A stretch of 34,768 bases of DNA from an uncultured Ruminococcus sp. (GTDB lineage: Bacteria > Bacillota > Clostridia > Oscillospirales > Acutalibacteraceae). Location: the NCBI GenBank assembly GCA_902762375.1, contig CACWNY010000021.1:1-34768 (forward strand). Reading direction: 5' to 3'. A program made the position numbers and the translations under genes. A model generated the notes under the pieces. That model ran no database searches. It had not been told where the DNA came from and worked only from the letters and a program-made list of their open reading frames with translations. Shown in pieces: positions 9,770-16,811 of this stretch. How positions within the stretch are numbered: position 1 is the first letter of the stretch; each line of letters begins with the position of its first letter.

Positions 9770-10078
9770 TTATTGATTACTGTATACAAGTTCGGTTATC
9801 TTTTTGGCAAATCCTTTATCATTGACCGCAAGTACACCTGTCAATTTTCCCAATGCCTGACTTAAGACTTCTTTATCGTAAGGAATTTTGAGAATTTCTA
9901 TAGAATTGCCTGCTAATTTTTCGATAAGGTTTTTTTCTGTTTTTTTGGAAATATCGTTTGCCAGAATGACAAGATAACTTTCATTATCCATAACACTCTG
10001 AATAACGCTGTCATAACCGATAGTCATTTTTCCCGCACGGCGACAAAGACCAAGAAAAGATAAGAACTGATTATTCAA
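9770..10078 (-). CDS. ylxQ: Ribosomal L7Ae-like RNA-binding protein YlxQ
   Basis: A 102-residue protein of the L7Ae/L30e/eL8 family, which binds kink-turn RNA. It opens FLSFLGLCRRAGKMTIGYDSV, the family's usual start, with the conserved LVILANDISKKTEKNL strand-helix and the GVLAVNDKGFAKKI end. Its cellular role in Firmicutes is not settled. The start is TTG at 10078, overlapping the end of ylxR by 8 bases, with the purine-rich AGGGGATAGG just upstream inside ylxR; no ATG fits. Position between ylxR and infB is conserved across Firmicutes and supports the call. Confidence 0.9.
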   Translation of the reverse strand: MNNQFLSFLGLCRRAGKMTIGYDSVIQSVMDNESYLVILANDISKKTEKNLIEKLAGNSIEILKIPYDKEVLSQALGKLTGVLAVNDKGFAKKITELVYSNQ

Positions 10079-10373
10079 TTTTACCTATCCCCTCTTCCAG
10101 TTTTGCATAGACTTCATCAGGAATTTTACAGGAAAAAGTTCTTTCCAACCGCTTTGCCTTGATAGCCTTTTTCAGACATTCCGTATTATGACAAATATAT
10201 GCCCCTCTGCCTGATTTTTTCCCCGTCAGGTCTACGGAAATCTCACCGCTTTGGATAATCTGTTCATTTTCATCTTTTCTGTCGGGGGCTTTGACAATTC
10301 TGACCAGTTCTTTTTTGGGTTTCATCTCCATACACCCCACACACTTTCTCAGCGGTATTTTTTTCTGTTTCAT
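10071..10373 (-). CDS. ylxR: YlxR / RnpM (DUF448) RNA-binding protein
   Basis: A 100-residue basic protein with the DUF448 signature: IPLRKCVGCMEMKPKKELVRIVK near the N-terminus, then GRGAYICHNTECLKKAIKAKRLERTF. The C-V-G-C and later cysteines are present. In Bacillus subtilis the protein was recently renamed RnpM because it binds and modulates RNase P. It is placed between nusA and ylxQ, the usual order. The start ATG at 10373 has only a modest ribosome binding site (AGGGATAGAGT). It has about 45 bases between it and nusA and overlaps ylxQ, so the three are probably co-translated. Confidence 0.92.
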   Translation of the reverse strand: MKQKKIPLRKCVGCMEMKPKKELVRIVKAPDRKDENEQIIQSGEISVDLTGKKSGRGAYICHNTECLKKAIKAKRLERTFSCKIPDEVYAKLEEGIGKIE

Positions 10374-10420
10374 ACTCTATCCCTGCCTTTCTCCGATGAC
10401 AATCATTTGCCTGTTACGGT

Positions 10421-11725
10421 TTATTCTTCACTCTCGCTGAACTCTTCTTCCGCAAAAATATCGTTATCTTCCGTTACTTCTTCCTTTTCAACAGTTTCTG
10501 TATTTTCTGTTGTTTCTGCCGTTTCTTCTTTTTCGACAGTTTCTGTATTTCCAGCTACTTTATCCTGTTTTTCATTTTCCATGCCGTCAAGATAAGCATC
10601 TGTTTCTTTTTTAGGCGGTAATATTTCATCTATGAACTTACCGTCATCTTCTTCTCCAAAGAAACCACTTTCTGGTCGGATATCAATTTTCCAACCTGTA
10701 AGTCTTGCTGCCAGACGGACATTCTGTCCCTTATTGCCAATCGCCAACGATAACTGACTGTCGGGAACAGTAACCCGACATACCTTAGAACCGTCACCCG
10801 CTACCTGTACTTTGATAACTGTTGCAGGTGCCAATGCTGCGGCAATAAATTTTTGTGGATTTTCATCATATTCAATAATATCAATTTTTTCTCCGTTAAG
10901 TTCGTCCACTATCGTACTTACTCTAGTACCTCTTGTACCAATACAAGCTCCTATAGCGTCAACCTGCTTATCTTTACTATATACGGCAATCTTTGTTCTT
11001 GAACCTGCCTCACGGGAAACAGATTTGATTTCTACTGTACCATCATAAATTTCGGGAACTTCTGTTTCAAACATTCTTTTGACAAATTCAGGGTGTGTTC
11101 TGGAAATAAAAATTTTCGGTGTATTACCTTTTTCTTTTCGCTGTACATCAGAAATATAAACCTTGATAAGGTCACCCTCTTTGAAGGTGTCCCCTTTCAC
11201 CTGTTCGTTGAGATGTAAATAAGCCGTTGACTTGCCGATTTTTACCGCTACATTTCCGTTATGCGGATTGACATTCTCTACAGTTGCTGTAACCAGTTCG
11301 CCTATCTTGTTTTTAAACTCCAACATCAACTGTCCTTTTTCGCCTTCGTTAATACCCTGCCTGATGACATTTCTGGCTGCATTGACACCTATTCTTCCTA
11401 ATGCCATTGTATCCATTTTTACATTCACAAAGTCGCCAATCTCTACCGATGGATTGATTTCTCTTGCTTTTTCCAGAGAAATTTCCAGATTATTATCAAA
11501 TACATCGTCCATTACCTGTTTCTGCAGATATGCCTCAAATATCTGCTTATCTTTATCAATAACAAAAGTAACTTTTTCTGAACCATAATTTTTGCTTACC
11601 GCAATTTCGATAGCCTTTGTTATCTGCGAAAACAAATATTCCGCCGAAACACCTCTTTCTTTTTCCAGCATAGCAACCGCTGTGAATAATTCTTTAGGGT
11701 CAAATTGTATGTCCTTATTCTCCAT
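10421..11725 (-). CDS. nusA: Transcription termination/antitermination factor NusA
   Basis: A 434-residue protein that binds RNA polymerase at the RNA exit channel and stimulates pausing and hairpin-dependent termination. The N-terminal domain (about 1-125, starting FDPKELFTAVAMLEKERG), S1 domain (about 130-200), KH1 (GACIGTRGTRV near 255-265) and KH2 (LAIGNKGQNVRLAARLTGW near 325-345) are in order. An acidic, repetitive tail of about 70 residues (TVEKEE repeats, EEEFSESEE end) follows the KH domains; it is not the helical repeat extension of proteobacterial NusA. The start is ATG at 11725; its ribosome binding site is weak (AAAGG about 14 bases upstream), which may mean coupling to rimP. Operon order rimP-nusA-ylxR is standard. 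Confidence 0.96.
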   Translation of the reverse strand: MENKDIQFDPKELFTAVAMLEKERGVSAEYLFSQITKAIEIAVSKNYGSEKVTFVIDKDKQIFEAYLQKQVMDDVFDNNLEISLEKAREINPSVEIGDFVNVKMDTMALGRIGVNAARNVIRQGINEGEKGQLMLEFKNKIGELVTATVENVNPHNGNVAVKIGKSTAYLHLNEQVKGDTFKEGDLIKVYISDVQRKEKGNTPKIFISRTHPEFVKRMFETEVPEIYDGTVEIKSVSREAGSRTKIAVYSKDKQVDAIGACIGTRGTRVSTIVDELNGEKIDIIEYDENPQKFIAAALAPATVIKVQVAGDGSKVCRVTVPDSQLSLAIGNKGQNVRLAARLTGWKIDIRPESGFFGEEDDGKFIDEILPPKKETDAYLDGMENEKQDKVAGNTETVEKEETAETTENTETVEKEEVTEDNDIFAEEEFSESEE

Positions 11726-11773
11726 TTTTCCGAATCAACCTTTCTGTATCGTATTGTTTCTGTACCCATGTTT

Positions 11774-12241
11774 TCAGAAATAAAAATCGTCCAGCTTTAC
11801 CCATACGCTTTCTTTAAGAGGGAAAGTAACATCTCCCTGCGGTGTTTCCACTGTGCAGGTGGTTTTGGTAGCGGATTTCAACACACCTTTAAATTCCTTA
11901 CCTATTTCGGGAAGCGGTCGTATCATCTTTACCATGACATCTGCTCCCATAAACTGTTCAAAATGTTCTTCTCTTGTCAGTTCCCTCTCAATTCCTGGCG
12001 AACTGACTTCCAGTGTATAACTCTTGTCAATAGGGTCAGCAAGGTCAAGCGGTTCATCTATGGCACGGCTGACATTTTCACAATCTTCTACTGTAATACC
12101 ATTTTCACTGTCAATAAAAATCCTTAAATACCACATTGCCCCTTCTTTGATAAATTGAATATCCCAAAGCTGTAGTCCTAATTTTTCTACATACGGTTCA
12201 ACTATCTCCCATACGATTTTTACCGTGTTTTTTCCTGCCAT
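11774..12241 (-). CDS. rimP: Ribosome maturation factor RimP
   Basis: A 155-residue protein needed for 30S subunit assembly. The first part shows GLQLWDIQFIKEGAMWYLRIFID, then ITVEDCENVSRAIDEPLDLAD and SYTLEVSSPGIERELTREEHF, all family hallmarks; the C-terminal part is a small SH3-like domain. Length is normal. The start is ATG at 12241 with AAGGAAGTG upstream. It is the first gene of the operon, and its leader contains a promoter and a hairpin described separately. Confidence 0.95.
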   Translation of the reverse strand: MAGKNTVKIVWEIVEPYVEKLGLQLWDIQFIKEGAMWYLRIFIDSENGITVEDCENVSRAIDEPLDLADPIDKSYTLEVSSPGIERELTREEHFEQFMGADVMVKMIRPLPEIGKEFKGVLKSATKTTCTVETPQGDVTFPLKESVWVKLDDFYF

Positions 12242-12283
12242 AATATCACTTCCTTTCTCTCTCAGACAATACCATAAAAATAA

Positions 12284-12307
12284 GAGTGGGTTTATTGTTT
12301 CCCACTC
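12284..12307 (-). terminator. Hairpin in the rimP leader (possible attenuator)
   Basis: A perfect 7-base-pair stem (GAGTGGG at 12284-12290 with CCCACTC at 12301-12307) with a 10-base loop. Read on the minus strand it is followed by TTATTTTTATGG, so it resembles an intrinsic terminator lying between the rimP promoter and start codon. On the plus strand it is followed by CTTTTTTATT, so it could also stop rightward transcription. Which role it has cannot be told from sequence. Confidence 0.5.
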
Positions 12308-12340
12308 CTTTTTTATTCAATCATCTATCGTATTTCCTGT

Positions 12341-12369
12341 ATCATAACATACATTTGACAAATTTGCAA
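12341..12369 (-). promoter_or_regulatory. Predicted sigma-A promoter of the rimP-nusA-infB operon
   Basis: On the minus strand: TTGCAA (-35, 12364-12369), 17-base spacer, TATGAT (-10, 12341-12346), with an extended TG one base before the -10. The predicted transcript start is about 95 bases before rimP, so the leader includes the 12284-12307 hairpin. Confidence 0.5.
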
Positions 12370-12397
12370 GTCTTATTTTACCAAAATCTCTGAAAAA

Positions 12398-12900
12398 GTT
12401 AAAGGGCGTTGCCCTTAAAAATCTCATCAGGGGCTTTGCCCCTGAACCCCACGAACTTGCCCTCAAAAGTTCGACAAAAACTTTCAGTTGTCAACGCCAA
12501 CCTTTAGCAGAACATTCGAACGAAGTGAGCATAAAAGTTTTTTGTCCACTTTTTTTCAAAAAAGTGGGCAGGATTATTAAGGGCGGCAGCCCTTAACACA
12601 GGATTTTAAAGGGCGGTAGCCCTTTAACAGATTGTTTTTAGTCAAAATTTGCTTACGCAAATTTTGTTTGATTTTGGGGAGTTTAAGGGCGTTGCCCTTA
12701 AAAATCCCATCAGGGGCTTTGCCCCTGAACCCCACGAACTTGCCCTCAAAAGTTCGACAAAAACTTTTCCAGCTCACTTCGTTCGGATTATTTAGCTAAG
12801 TGTCAGCTATGACAATTAAAAGTTTTTTGTCCACTTTTTTTCAAAAAAGTGGGCGGGATTGTTAAGGGCGGCAGCCCTTAACACAGGATTTTAACAGAAC
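12398..12900. repeat. Two inverted pairs of interspersed repeats, R6(A)-R7(B)-R8(A)-R9(B)
   Basis: Four copies stand side by side between trpB and the rimP promoter. R6 (about 12398-12480) and R8 (about 12641-12765, with module 4 at 12643-12666) are orientation A with AAGGGCGTTGCCCTT and GAACTT...AAGTTC hairpins. R7 (about 12530-12625) and R9 (about 12812-12899) are orientation B with the CCACTTTTTTT...AAAAAAGTGG stem and GGGCGGCAGCCC-type loops, and both lack module 2. R6 and R8 share long identical stretches, as do R7 and R9, so an A-B unit was probably duplicated as a whole. Cores between copies contain GAACGAAGTGAGC or its complement CTCACTTCGTTCGG. Confidence 0.85.
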
Positions 12901-14271
12901 TTACACTTTCGGCAAACGGCTGATACTTTCAGCTAATTCTTCGTCAGTAGGAATATAGTCACTCATCTTTCCGTCATTGAACTTCTCATAAGCAACCATG
13001 TCAAAATAACCTGTTCCTGTCAGTCCGAACAGAATGGTCTTTTCCTCACCTGTTTCCTTGCACTTCAAAGCCTCGTCAATCGCTACACGGATAGCGTGTG
13101 AACTTTCGGGTGCGGGCAAAATACCTTCTATTCTGGCAAACTGTTCAGCCGCTTTGAACACTTCTGTCTGTTCAACGGCAACTGCCTCCATGTAACCGTC
13201 ATGGTAAAGCTGGCTTAATGTGGACGACATACCATGAAATCTTAAACCGCCTGCATGGTTGGCTGACGGAATAAACCCTGAACCTAAAGTATACATCTTC
13301 GCCAAAGGACATATCATTCCTGTATCACAGAAATCATACGCAAATGTTCCTCTGGTGAAACTCGGACAGGACGCAGGTTCAACCGCAATAAAACGATAAT
13401 CCTTTTCGCCACGCAATTTTTCTCCCATAAATGGTGCAATCAATCCGCCAAGATTGGAACCGCCTCCGGCACAACCTATGATAATATCAGGTGTGACATT
13501 ATATTTATCCAGTGCTGTCTTTGTTTCCAGTCCGATAACTGACTGATGTAACAGAACCTGATTTAATACTGAACCTAAAACATAACGGTAACCATCATTA
13601 GATACTGCCACTTCTACTGCCTCAGAGATAGCACAACCAAGACTACCTGTTGTGTTGGGGTGTTCTGCCAGAATTTTGCGTCCGACATTCGTTGTCATTG
13701 ACGGTGAAGGTGTTACTGTTGCCCCATAGGTACGCATAACTTCACGGCGGAAAGGTTTTTGTTCATAACTTACCTTGACCATGTAAACCTTACAGTCCAG
13801 CCCTAAATAAGCACAAGCCATTGAAAGTGCTGTTCCCCACTGTCCTGCACCTGTTTCGGTAGTCACACCTTTAAGACCTTGTTTCTTCGCATAATAAGCC
13901 TGTGCAATCGCTGAATTTAACTTATGACTTCCGCTGGTATTGTTTCCCTCAAACTTATAGTAAATTTTAGCGGGTGTACCCAGTGCTTTCTCCAGACAAT
14001 ATGCTCTGACAAGCGGTGAGGGTCTGTACATTTTATAAAAGTCCCTGATTTCCTGCGGAATGTCAATATACGCTGTGGTATCGTCCAGTTCCTGCTCTAC
14101 CAATTCCTTACAGAAAACAACACTCAATTCTTCTGCTGTCATCGGTTGTTTTGTTGCGGGATTTAAAAGTGGTGCGGGCTTGTTTTTCATATCTGCCCTC
14201 AGATTATACCATTTTTGTGGTATTTCGGATTCGTCAATATAAATTTTGTACGGTATTTTGTTTTCTGCCAT
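12901..14271 (-). CDS. trpB2: TrpB2-type tryptophan synthase beta (TrpB-like PLP enzyme)
   Basis: A 456-residue PLP enzyme that condenses indole with serine (or related substrates) to tryptophan. The PLP lysine is in GSHKLN (lysine 117), followed by TTETGAGQWG (137-146), and the phosphate-binding loop is IIGCAGGGSNLGG near 263-275. It is about 50 residues longer than the TrpB1 that pairs with TrpA, and its inserts (YRPSPLVRA, TTNVGRKILAEHPNT) are those of the TrpB2 group. No trpA or other trp gene is nearby. TrpB2 proteins are thought to work without TrpA, for example in indole salvage. The start is ATG at 14271 with AAAGGAG eight bases upstream. A tryptophan T-box precedes it. Specific activity is inference; family and regulation are well supported. 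Confidence 0.9.
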   Translation of the reverse strand: MAENKIPYKIYIDESEIPQKWYNLRADMKNKPAPLLNPATKQPMTAEELSVVFCKELVEQELDDTTAYIDIPQEIRDFYKMYRPSPLVRAYCLEKALGTPAKIYYKFEGNNTSGSHKLNSAIAQAYYAKKQGLKGVTTETGAGQWGTALSMACAYLGLDCKVYMVKVSYEQKPFRREVMRTYGATVTPSPSMTTNVGRKILAEHPNTTGSLGCAISEAVEVAVSNDGYRYVLGSVLNQVLLHQSVIGLETKTALDKYNVTPDIIIGCAGGGSNLGGLIAPFMGEKLRGEKDYRFIAVEPASCPSFTRGTFAYDFCDTGMICPLAKMYTLGSGFIPSANHAGGLRFHGMSSTLSQLYHDGYMEAVAVEQTEVFKAAEQFARIEGILPAPESSHAIRVAIDEALKCKETGEEKTILFGLTGTGYFDMVAYEKFNDGKMSDYIPTDEELAESISRLPKV

Positions 14272-14276
14272 GATGA

Positions 14277-14354
14277 TTACTCCTTTATCAATAATATATA
14301 ATTTAATGTTATGGGGCTGATTTTAGTTTGCCATCGTTCTGACATAATTTTCAT
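14277..14354 (-). CDS. 25-residue ORF between T-box terminator and trpB2 (possible leader peptide)
   Basis: ATG at 14354 is preceded by a strong GGAGG five bases upstream, directly after the T-box terminator. It encodes MKIMSERWQTKISPIT and nine more residues, with a single tryptophan at position 8, and ends with TAA six bases before the trpB2 start codon, its last codons forming the trpB2 ribosome binding site. The layout suggests translational coupling. It could equally be a chance ORF; no homology is known to me. Confidence 0.4.
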   Translation of the reverse strand: MKIMSERWQTKISPITLNYILLIKE

Positions 14355-14370
14355 AAATTCCTCCAAAAAC

Positions 14371-14410
14371 AAAAAATCCTGTCCCAAGCATAAACCATGC
14401 CGGGACAGGA
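14371..14410 (-). terminator. Intrinsic terminator of the tryptophan T-box
   Basis: On the minus strand CCTGTCCC pairs with GGGACAGG around an inner CATGGTTTATG segment, followed by ATTTTTTGTTTTT. Its left arm follows the T-box sequence closely, as expected for the terminator that competes with the antiterminator when tRNA-Trp is charged. Confidence 0.9.
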
Positions 14411-14625
14411 AAAATTATCCTGCGGTGCCACCCTGCTTGACGCATACTGCATCCACTTAACACGCACAATATCTATGCGTTGACCTTTGATTACGGAAAG
14501 TCCTGTTCCGTCTTACATACTCCACAAAATATTATGTTTCTGCTCGCCCTCAGAAGTCCATTCAACTCTGCTTTCTTTATCGCAATCCCACCGCCTGCGA
14601 CTCTCTTTGAAAGACCTGACACAGC
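14371..14625 (-). promoter_or_regulatory. T-box riboswitch, tRNA-Trp specific
   Basis: Reading the minus strand, stem I begins near AAAGAGAGTC (about 14605). The specifier loop GAA-TGG-A lies with TGG at 14560-14558, the tryptophan codon. The conserved T-box AGGGTGGCACCG lies at 14434-14423. The variable base of the UGGN bulge is C, which pairs with the G73 discriminator known for bacterial tRNA-Trp. The terminator follows at 14410-14371. Uncharged tRNA-Trp should allow read-through into trpB2. Confidence 0.93.
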
Positions 14626-14655
14626 CTACTTACTCTTCCTCAACGGTTTAGATTT

Positions 14656-14684
14656 ATTTTACACGCCAAAACACAAAATGTCAA
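14656..14684 (-). promoter_or_regulatory. Predicted sigma-A promoter of the T-box/trpB2 transcript
   Basis: Minus strand TTGACA (14679-14684), exactly 17 bases, then TAAAAT (14656-14661). The -35 box is perfect. The predicted start near 14649 leaves a leader that contains the complete T-box. Confidence 0.8.
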
Positions 14685-14734
14685 TAATTTTTTATAAAAT
14701 TTTTCTACCTGAGCGGTTGAAAATCAAATAGTTA

Positions 14735-14885
14735 TTGTCAAAATTTGCTTTGGCAAATTTTGTTTTGAATTTTTGGTAGTTAAAGGGCTTCGCCCTTTAA
14801 AATCCCACAAGGGGCTTTGCCCCTTGACCCCACCACTTCCCCCAAAGTGGACAAAACTTTTAATTGTCATAGCTACAGGTTGTTT
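14735..14885 (+). repeat. Interspersed hairpin repeat, copy R10 (orientation A, with module 4)
   Basis: Module 4 (CAAAATTTGCTTTGGCAAATTTTG, a stem with a CTTTG-like loop) at about 14739-14762, module 1 with TTC loop, module 2 with CTTTG loop, module 3 shortened to CCACTT/AAGTGG with a CCCCCA loop, then the AATTGTCATAGCTACAGGTTG tail. It lies between the divergent trpB2 and lipoprotein promoters. Confidence 0.85.
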
Positions 14886-14889
14886 TTGG

Positions 14890-14931
14890 ATAATTACGAA
14901 TTACGCATTATGAATTACGCATTACAAATAC
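14890..14931. repeat. Short direct repeats of the type GAATTACGCATTA
   Basis: Just beyond the tail of R10, ATTACGAATTACGCATTATGAATTACGCATTAC consists of three near-copies of an 11-13 base unit. A single related GCATTACGCATT stands beyond R1 at about 111-123. The unit may be an end part of the larger repeat or an independent micro-repeat. Confidence 0.6.
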
Positions 14932-15006
14932 GCACTTCATAAAATAATCTCAACTGCTCAAATAGAAATTTTTACTTATTCTTAAATTCCACTTAAAAAA
15001 TAACAG

Positions 15007-15035
15007 TTGTTAAAAATGGTTTTGTGTGCTATAAT
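15007..15035 (+). promoter_or_regulatory. Predicted sigma-A promoter of the lipoprotein gene
   Basis: TTGTTA (15007-15012), 17 bases, TATAAT (15030-15035), with extended TGC before the -10. A start near 15042 gives a short leader with GGAG seven bases before ATG at 15068. Confidence 0.8.
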
Positions 15036-15067
15036 AAATTATATATAATTTCTGCTGGAGTGATAAC

Positions 15068-16435
15068 ATGAGAAGAAAAACATTGCGATTACTGTCATTG
15101 CTATTAACATTGACTATGCTTTTTATCAGTAGCGGTTGTCAGCGTGTAACAGACGCAATGGATAGTCTTGTCGGACTGTATCAGGTATCTTCCCAACAAC
15201 CAACACAAGCTCCTACTGAACCTGAAACCACTGTTACTTCCTATGATGTTACAGAGTTACGCTATGGCTATTATGCCCTCCAGACAGAAGCTCAACGGAC
15301 ACTTTATAAAAAATTTCTGGAAATTATCCGCAACATCGGTGACGAAAAAAATACTGACGGCTTTTATCCCATCGAAAAAATAGAAATGACAGAAGAACAT
15401 CTCACCGAAGGCGGTATACGAATTGTAATTGAAGCATTCAGTTGTGACCACCCTGAAATTTTCTGGCTTTCCAATGTATTCGGTTATTTTTCAGGCAATA
15501 AAATCACTATGGTACATTTGTATTCTCTGTTCAGCAGACAGGAAATCGACAATATGCAAAAGGAAATTGATATTGCTGTCAATGACATTTTAAAAACTGT
15601 CCCCAACGGTCGTGAAGAATACGAAAGAGAAAAAATTATCCACGATAAAATTATCGAGCATTGTACCTATGCAACAGGTGTTAAAAATTCCAAAGATAAT
15701 CCTTATGCTTTTTCCATATACGGAGCATTAGTTAAACATCTTGCCGTGTGTGAGGGATATACCAAAGCCACACAATATCTTCTGCGGAAAGTCGGCATAC
15801 AAAGTATCTCTGTCAACGGCTACAGTAAAAATGAACTTCATCAATGGTGTATGGTATTCATCAACCAAAACTGGTATCATCTTGACACAACATGGGACGA
15901 ACGACAGGTTCTTAATGATGAAGACCGAAAAAAAGAAGTCGATAATGTCCTCTACTTTTACTTCAACACGACTGACTCTTATATAGAAGCTGACCACCGT
16001 ATCGCTAAACCGTTCACTGAACTCAGTGAAGAACAACTGTGCGGAACTGATGCTGCCAAAACGCAACTCTTCAATCTGCCACTGCCTGTGTGTACCAGTG
16101 AAAAGGATACTTTCTATAACCGTGAGGGAGCTTTATTGACAAATTTCGACAGTATCACCGAATATGACAATATCGTTGACAAACTCTATAAGGTTGCCAA
16201 AGACAAAAAAAAATCATTCTACTTCAAAATCGGTGACAACCTAAATTTCAATACTACTGTCGATGAACTGTTCTATGAAAAACCTTATCAGTTCTTTGAA
16301 TATACTACTGATGTCAATCTGCGTATCGGTAATGATTTCAATCGTGCTTACCGTATCAGCGACCATATCACCATGATTACCCTTGAAGCACAGAAAATTA
16401 TCAAAATTGAACTGGATTATGTAAAATGGAAATAA
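15068..16435 (+). CDS. Lipoprotein with transglutaminase-like (cysteine protease fold) domain
   Basis: A 455-residue protein. A basic start and hydrophobic stretch end in the lipobox ISSGC, so cysteine 24 should be lipidated. A threonine/proline linker (PTQAPTEPETT) follows. The central part carries the transglutaminase-like triad in order: cysteine 228 in LAVCEGYTKA, histidine 258 in NELHQWCMV and aspartate 273 in WYHLDTTWDE. Such domains in Firmicutes surface proteins may cleave or cross-link peptides in the wall; the substrate here is unknown. The C-terminal 150 residues match nothing I recognise. It has its own promoter and is followed by a repeat copy, so it is probably monocistronic. 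The domain call is firm; the reaction is not. Confidence 0.82.
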   Translation: MRRKTLRLLSLLLTLTMLFISSGCQRVTDAMDSLVGLYQVSSQQPTQAPTEPETTVTSYDVTELRYGYYALQTEAQRTLYKKFLEIIRNIGDEKNTDGFYPIEKIEMTEEHLTEGGIRIVIEAFSCDHPEIFWLSNVFGYFSGNKITMVHLYSLFSRQEIDNMQKEIDIAVNDILKTVPNGREEYEREKIIHDKIIEHCTYATGVKNSKDNPYAFSIYGALVKHLAVCEGYTKATQYLLRKVGIQSISVNGYSKNELHQWCMVFINQNWYHLDTTWDERQVLNDEDRKKEVDNVLYFYFNTTDSYIEADHRIAKPFTELSEEQLCGTDAAKTQLFNLPLPVCTSEKDTFYNREGALLTNFDSITEYDNIVDKLYKVAKDKKKSFYFKIGDNLNFNTTVDELFYEKPYQFFEYTTDVNLRIGNDFNRAYRISDHITMITLEAQKIIKIELDYVKWK

Positions 16436-16440
16436 TGGTT

Positions 16441-16580
16441 GGACTATGACAATGAAAAGTTTTGTCCACTTTTTCAAAAGTGGTGGGGTCAAGGGGTGAA
16501 ACCCCTTGTGGGATTTTAAAGGGCGAAGCCCTTTAATGGATTAATAAATAAATCCAAAATTTGCATAAGCAAATTTTGAC
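16441..16580 (-). repeat. Interspersed hairpin repeat, copy R11 (orientation B, with module 4)
   Basis: Inverted copy with modules 3, 2 and 1 at about 16458-16535, and module 4 (CAAAATTTGCATAAGCAAATTTTG) at about 16556-16579. Its right edge coincides with the point where the fic-like reading frame begins. Confidence 0.85.
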
Positions 16581-16802
16581 TATATTCTGAAAAAAGAATT
16601 GGGGAAAGTCATCGACTGGAGTAAAATTGATAAAAACGACTATCTTCTGGCAATGGAACGCAGTCCTGTAAAAGATACCGAAATAAAAATTTTACTGCAA
16701 TCTGCACTTACCGATAAAATTAACAATCGTGAAATTTTTATTAAAGGTATTGATAACAGCTATGCCTATGAAGGTTATACTGCTTTCAAACTTTCCCATT
16801 GA
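16581..16802 (+). pseudogene. C-terminal remnant of a Fic family protein gene
   Basis: About 73 codons in frame, reading YILKKELGKVIDWSKIDK at the start, then AMERSPVKDTEIKILLQSALTD and NNREIFIKGIDNSYAYEGY. This resembles the region after the catalytic HPFxxGNGR motif in Fic adenylyltransferases of the Fic/cell-filamentation type; the catalytic motif and everything before it are missing. The frame runs back to a stop inside repeat R11, whose edge lies at 16580, and no ribosome binding site precedes the first TTG (16599). Its TGA stop overlaps the GAGG ribosome binding site of the next gene, so an intact fic gene was probably once coupled to that gene. It is called a remnant and not a small gene because the catalytic part is absent. 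Confidence 0.65.
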
Positions 16803-16811
16803 GGAATTGAT

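Noticed and set aside
12577..12777. Open frame of 66 codons on the minus strand between trpB2 and rimP
   Set aside because: It is translated from repeat copies R7 and R8. Similar frames arise at 6937-7152, 29967-30152 and 2718-3065 for the same reason; none has a ribosome binding site or conserved product.
16599..16802. Independent 67-residue small protein starting at TTG
   Set aside because: There is no ribosome binding site, the frame is open further left to the repeat edge, and the sequence matches only the C-terminal part of Fic proteins.
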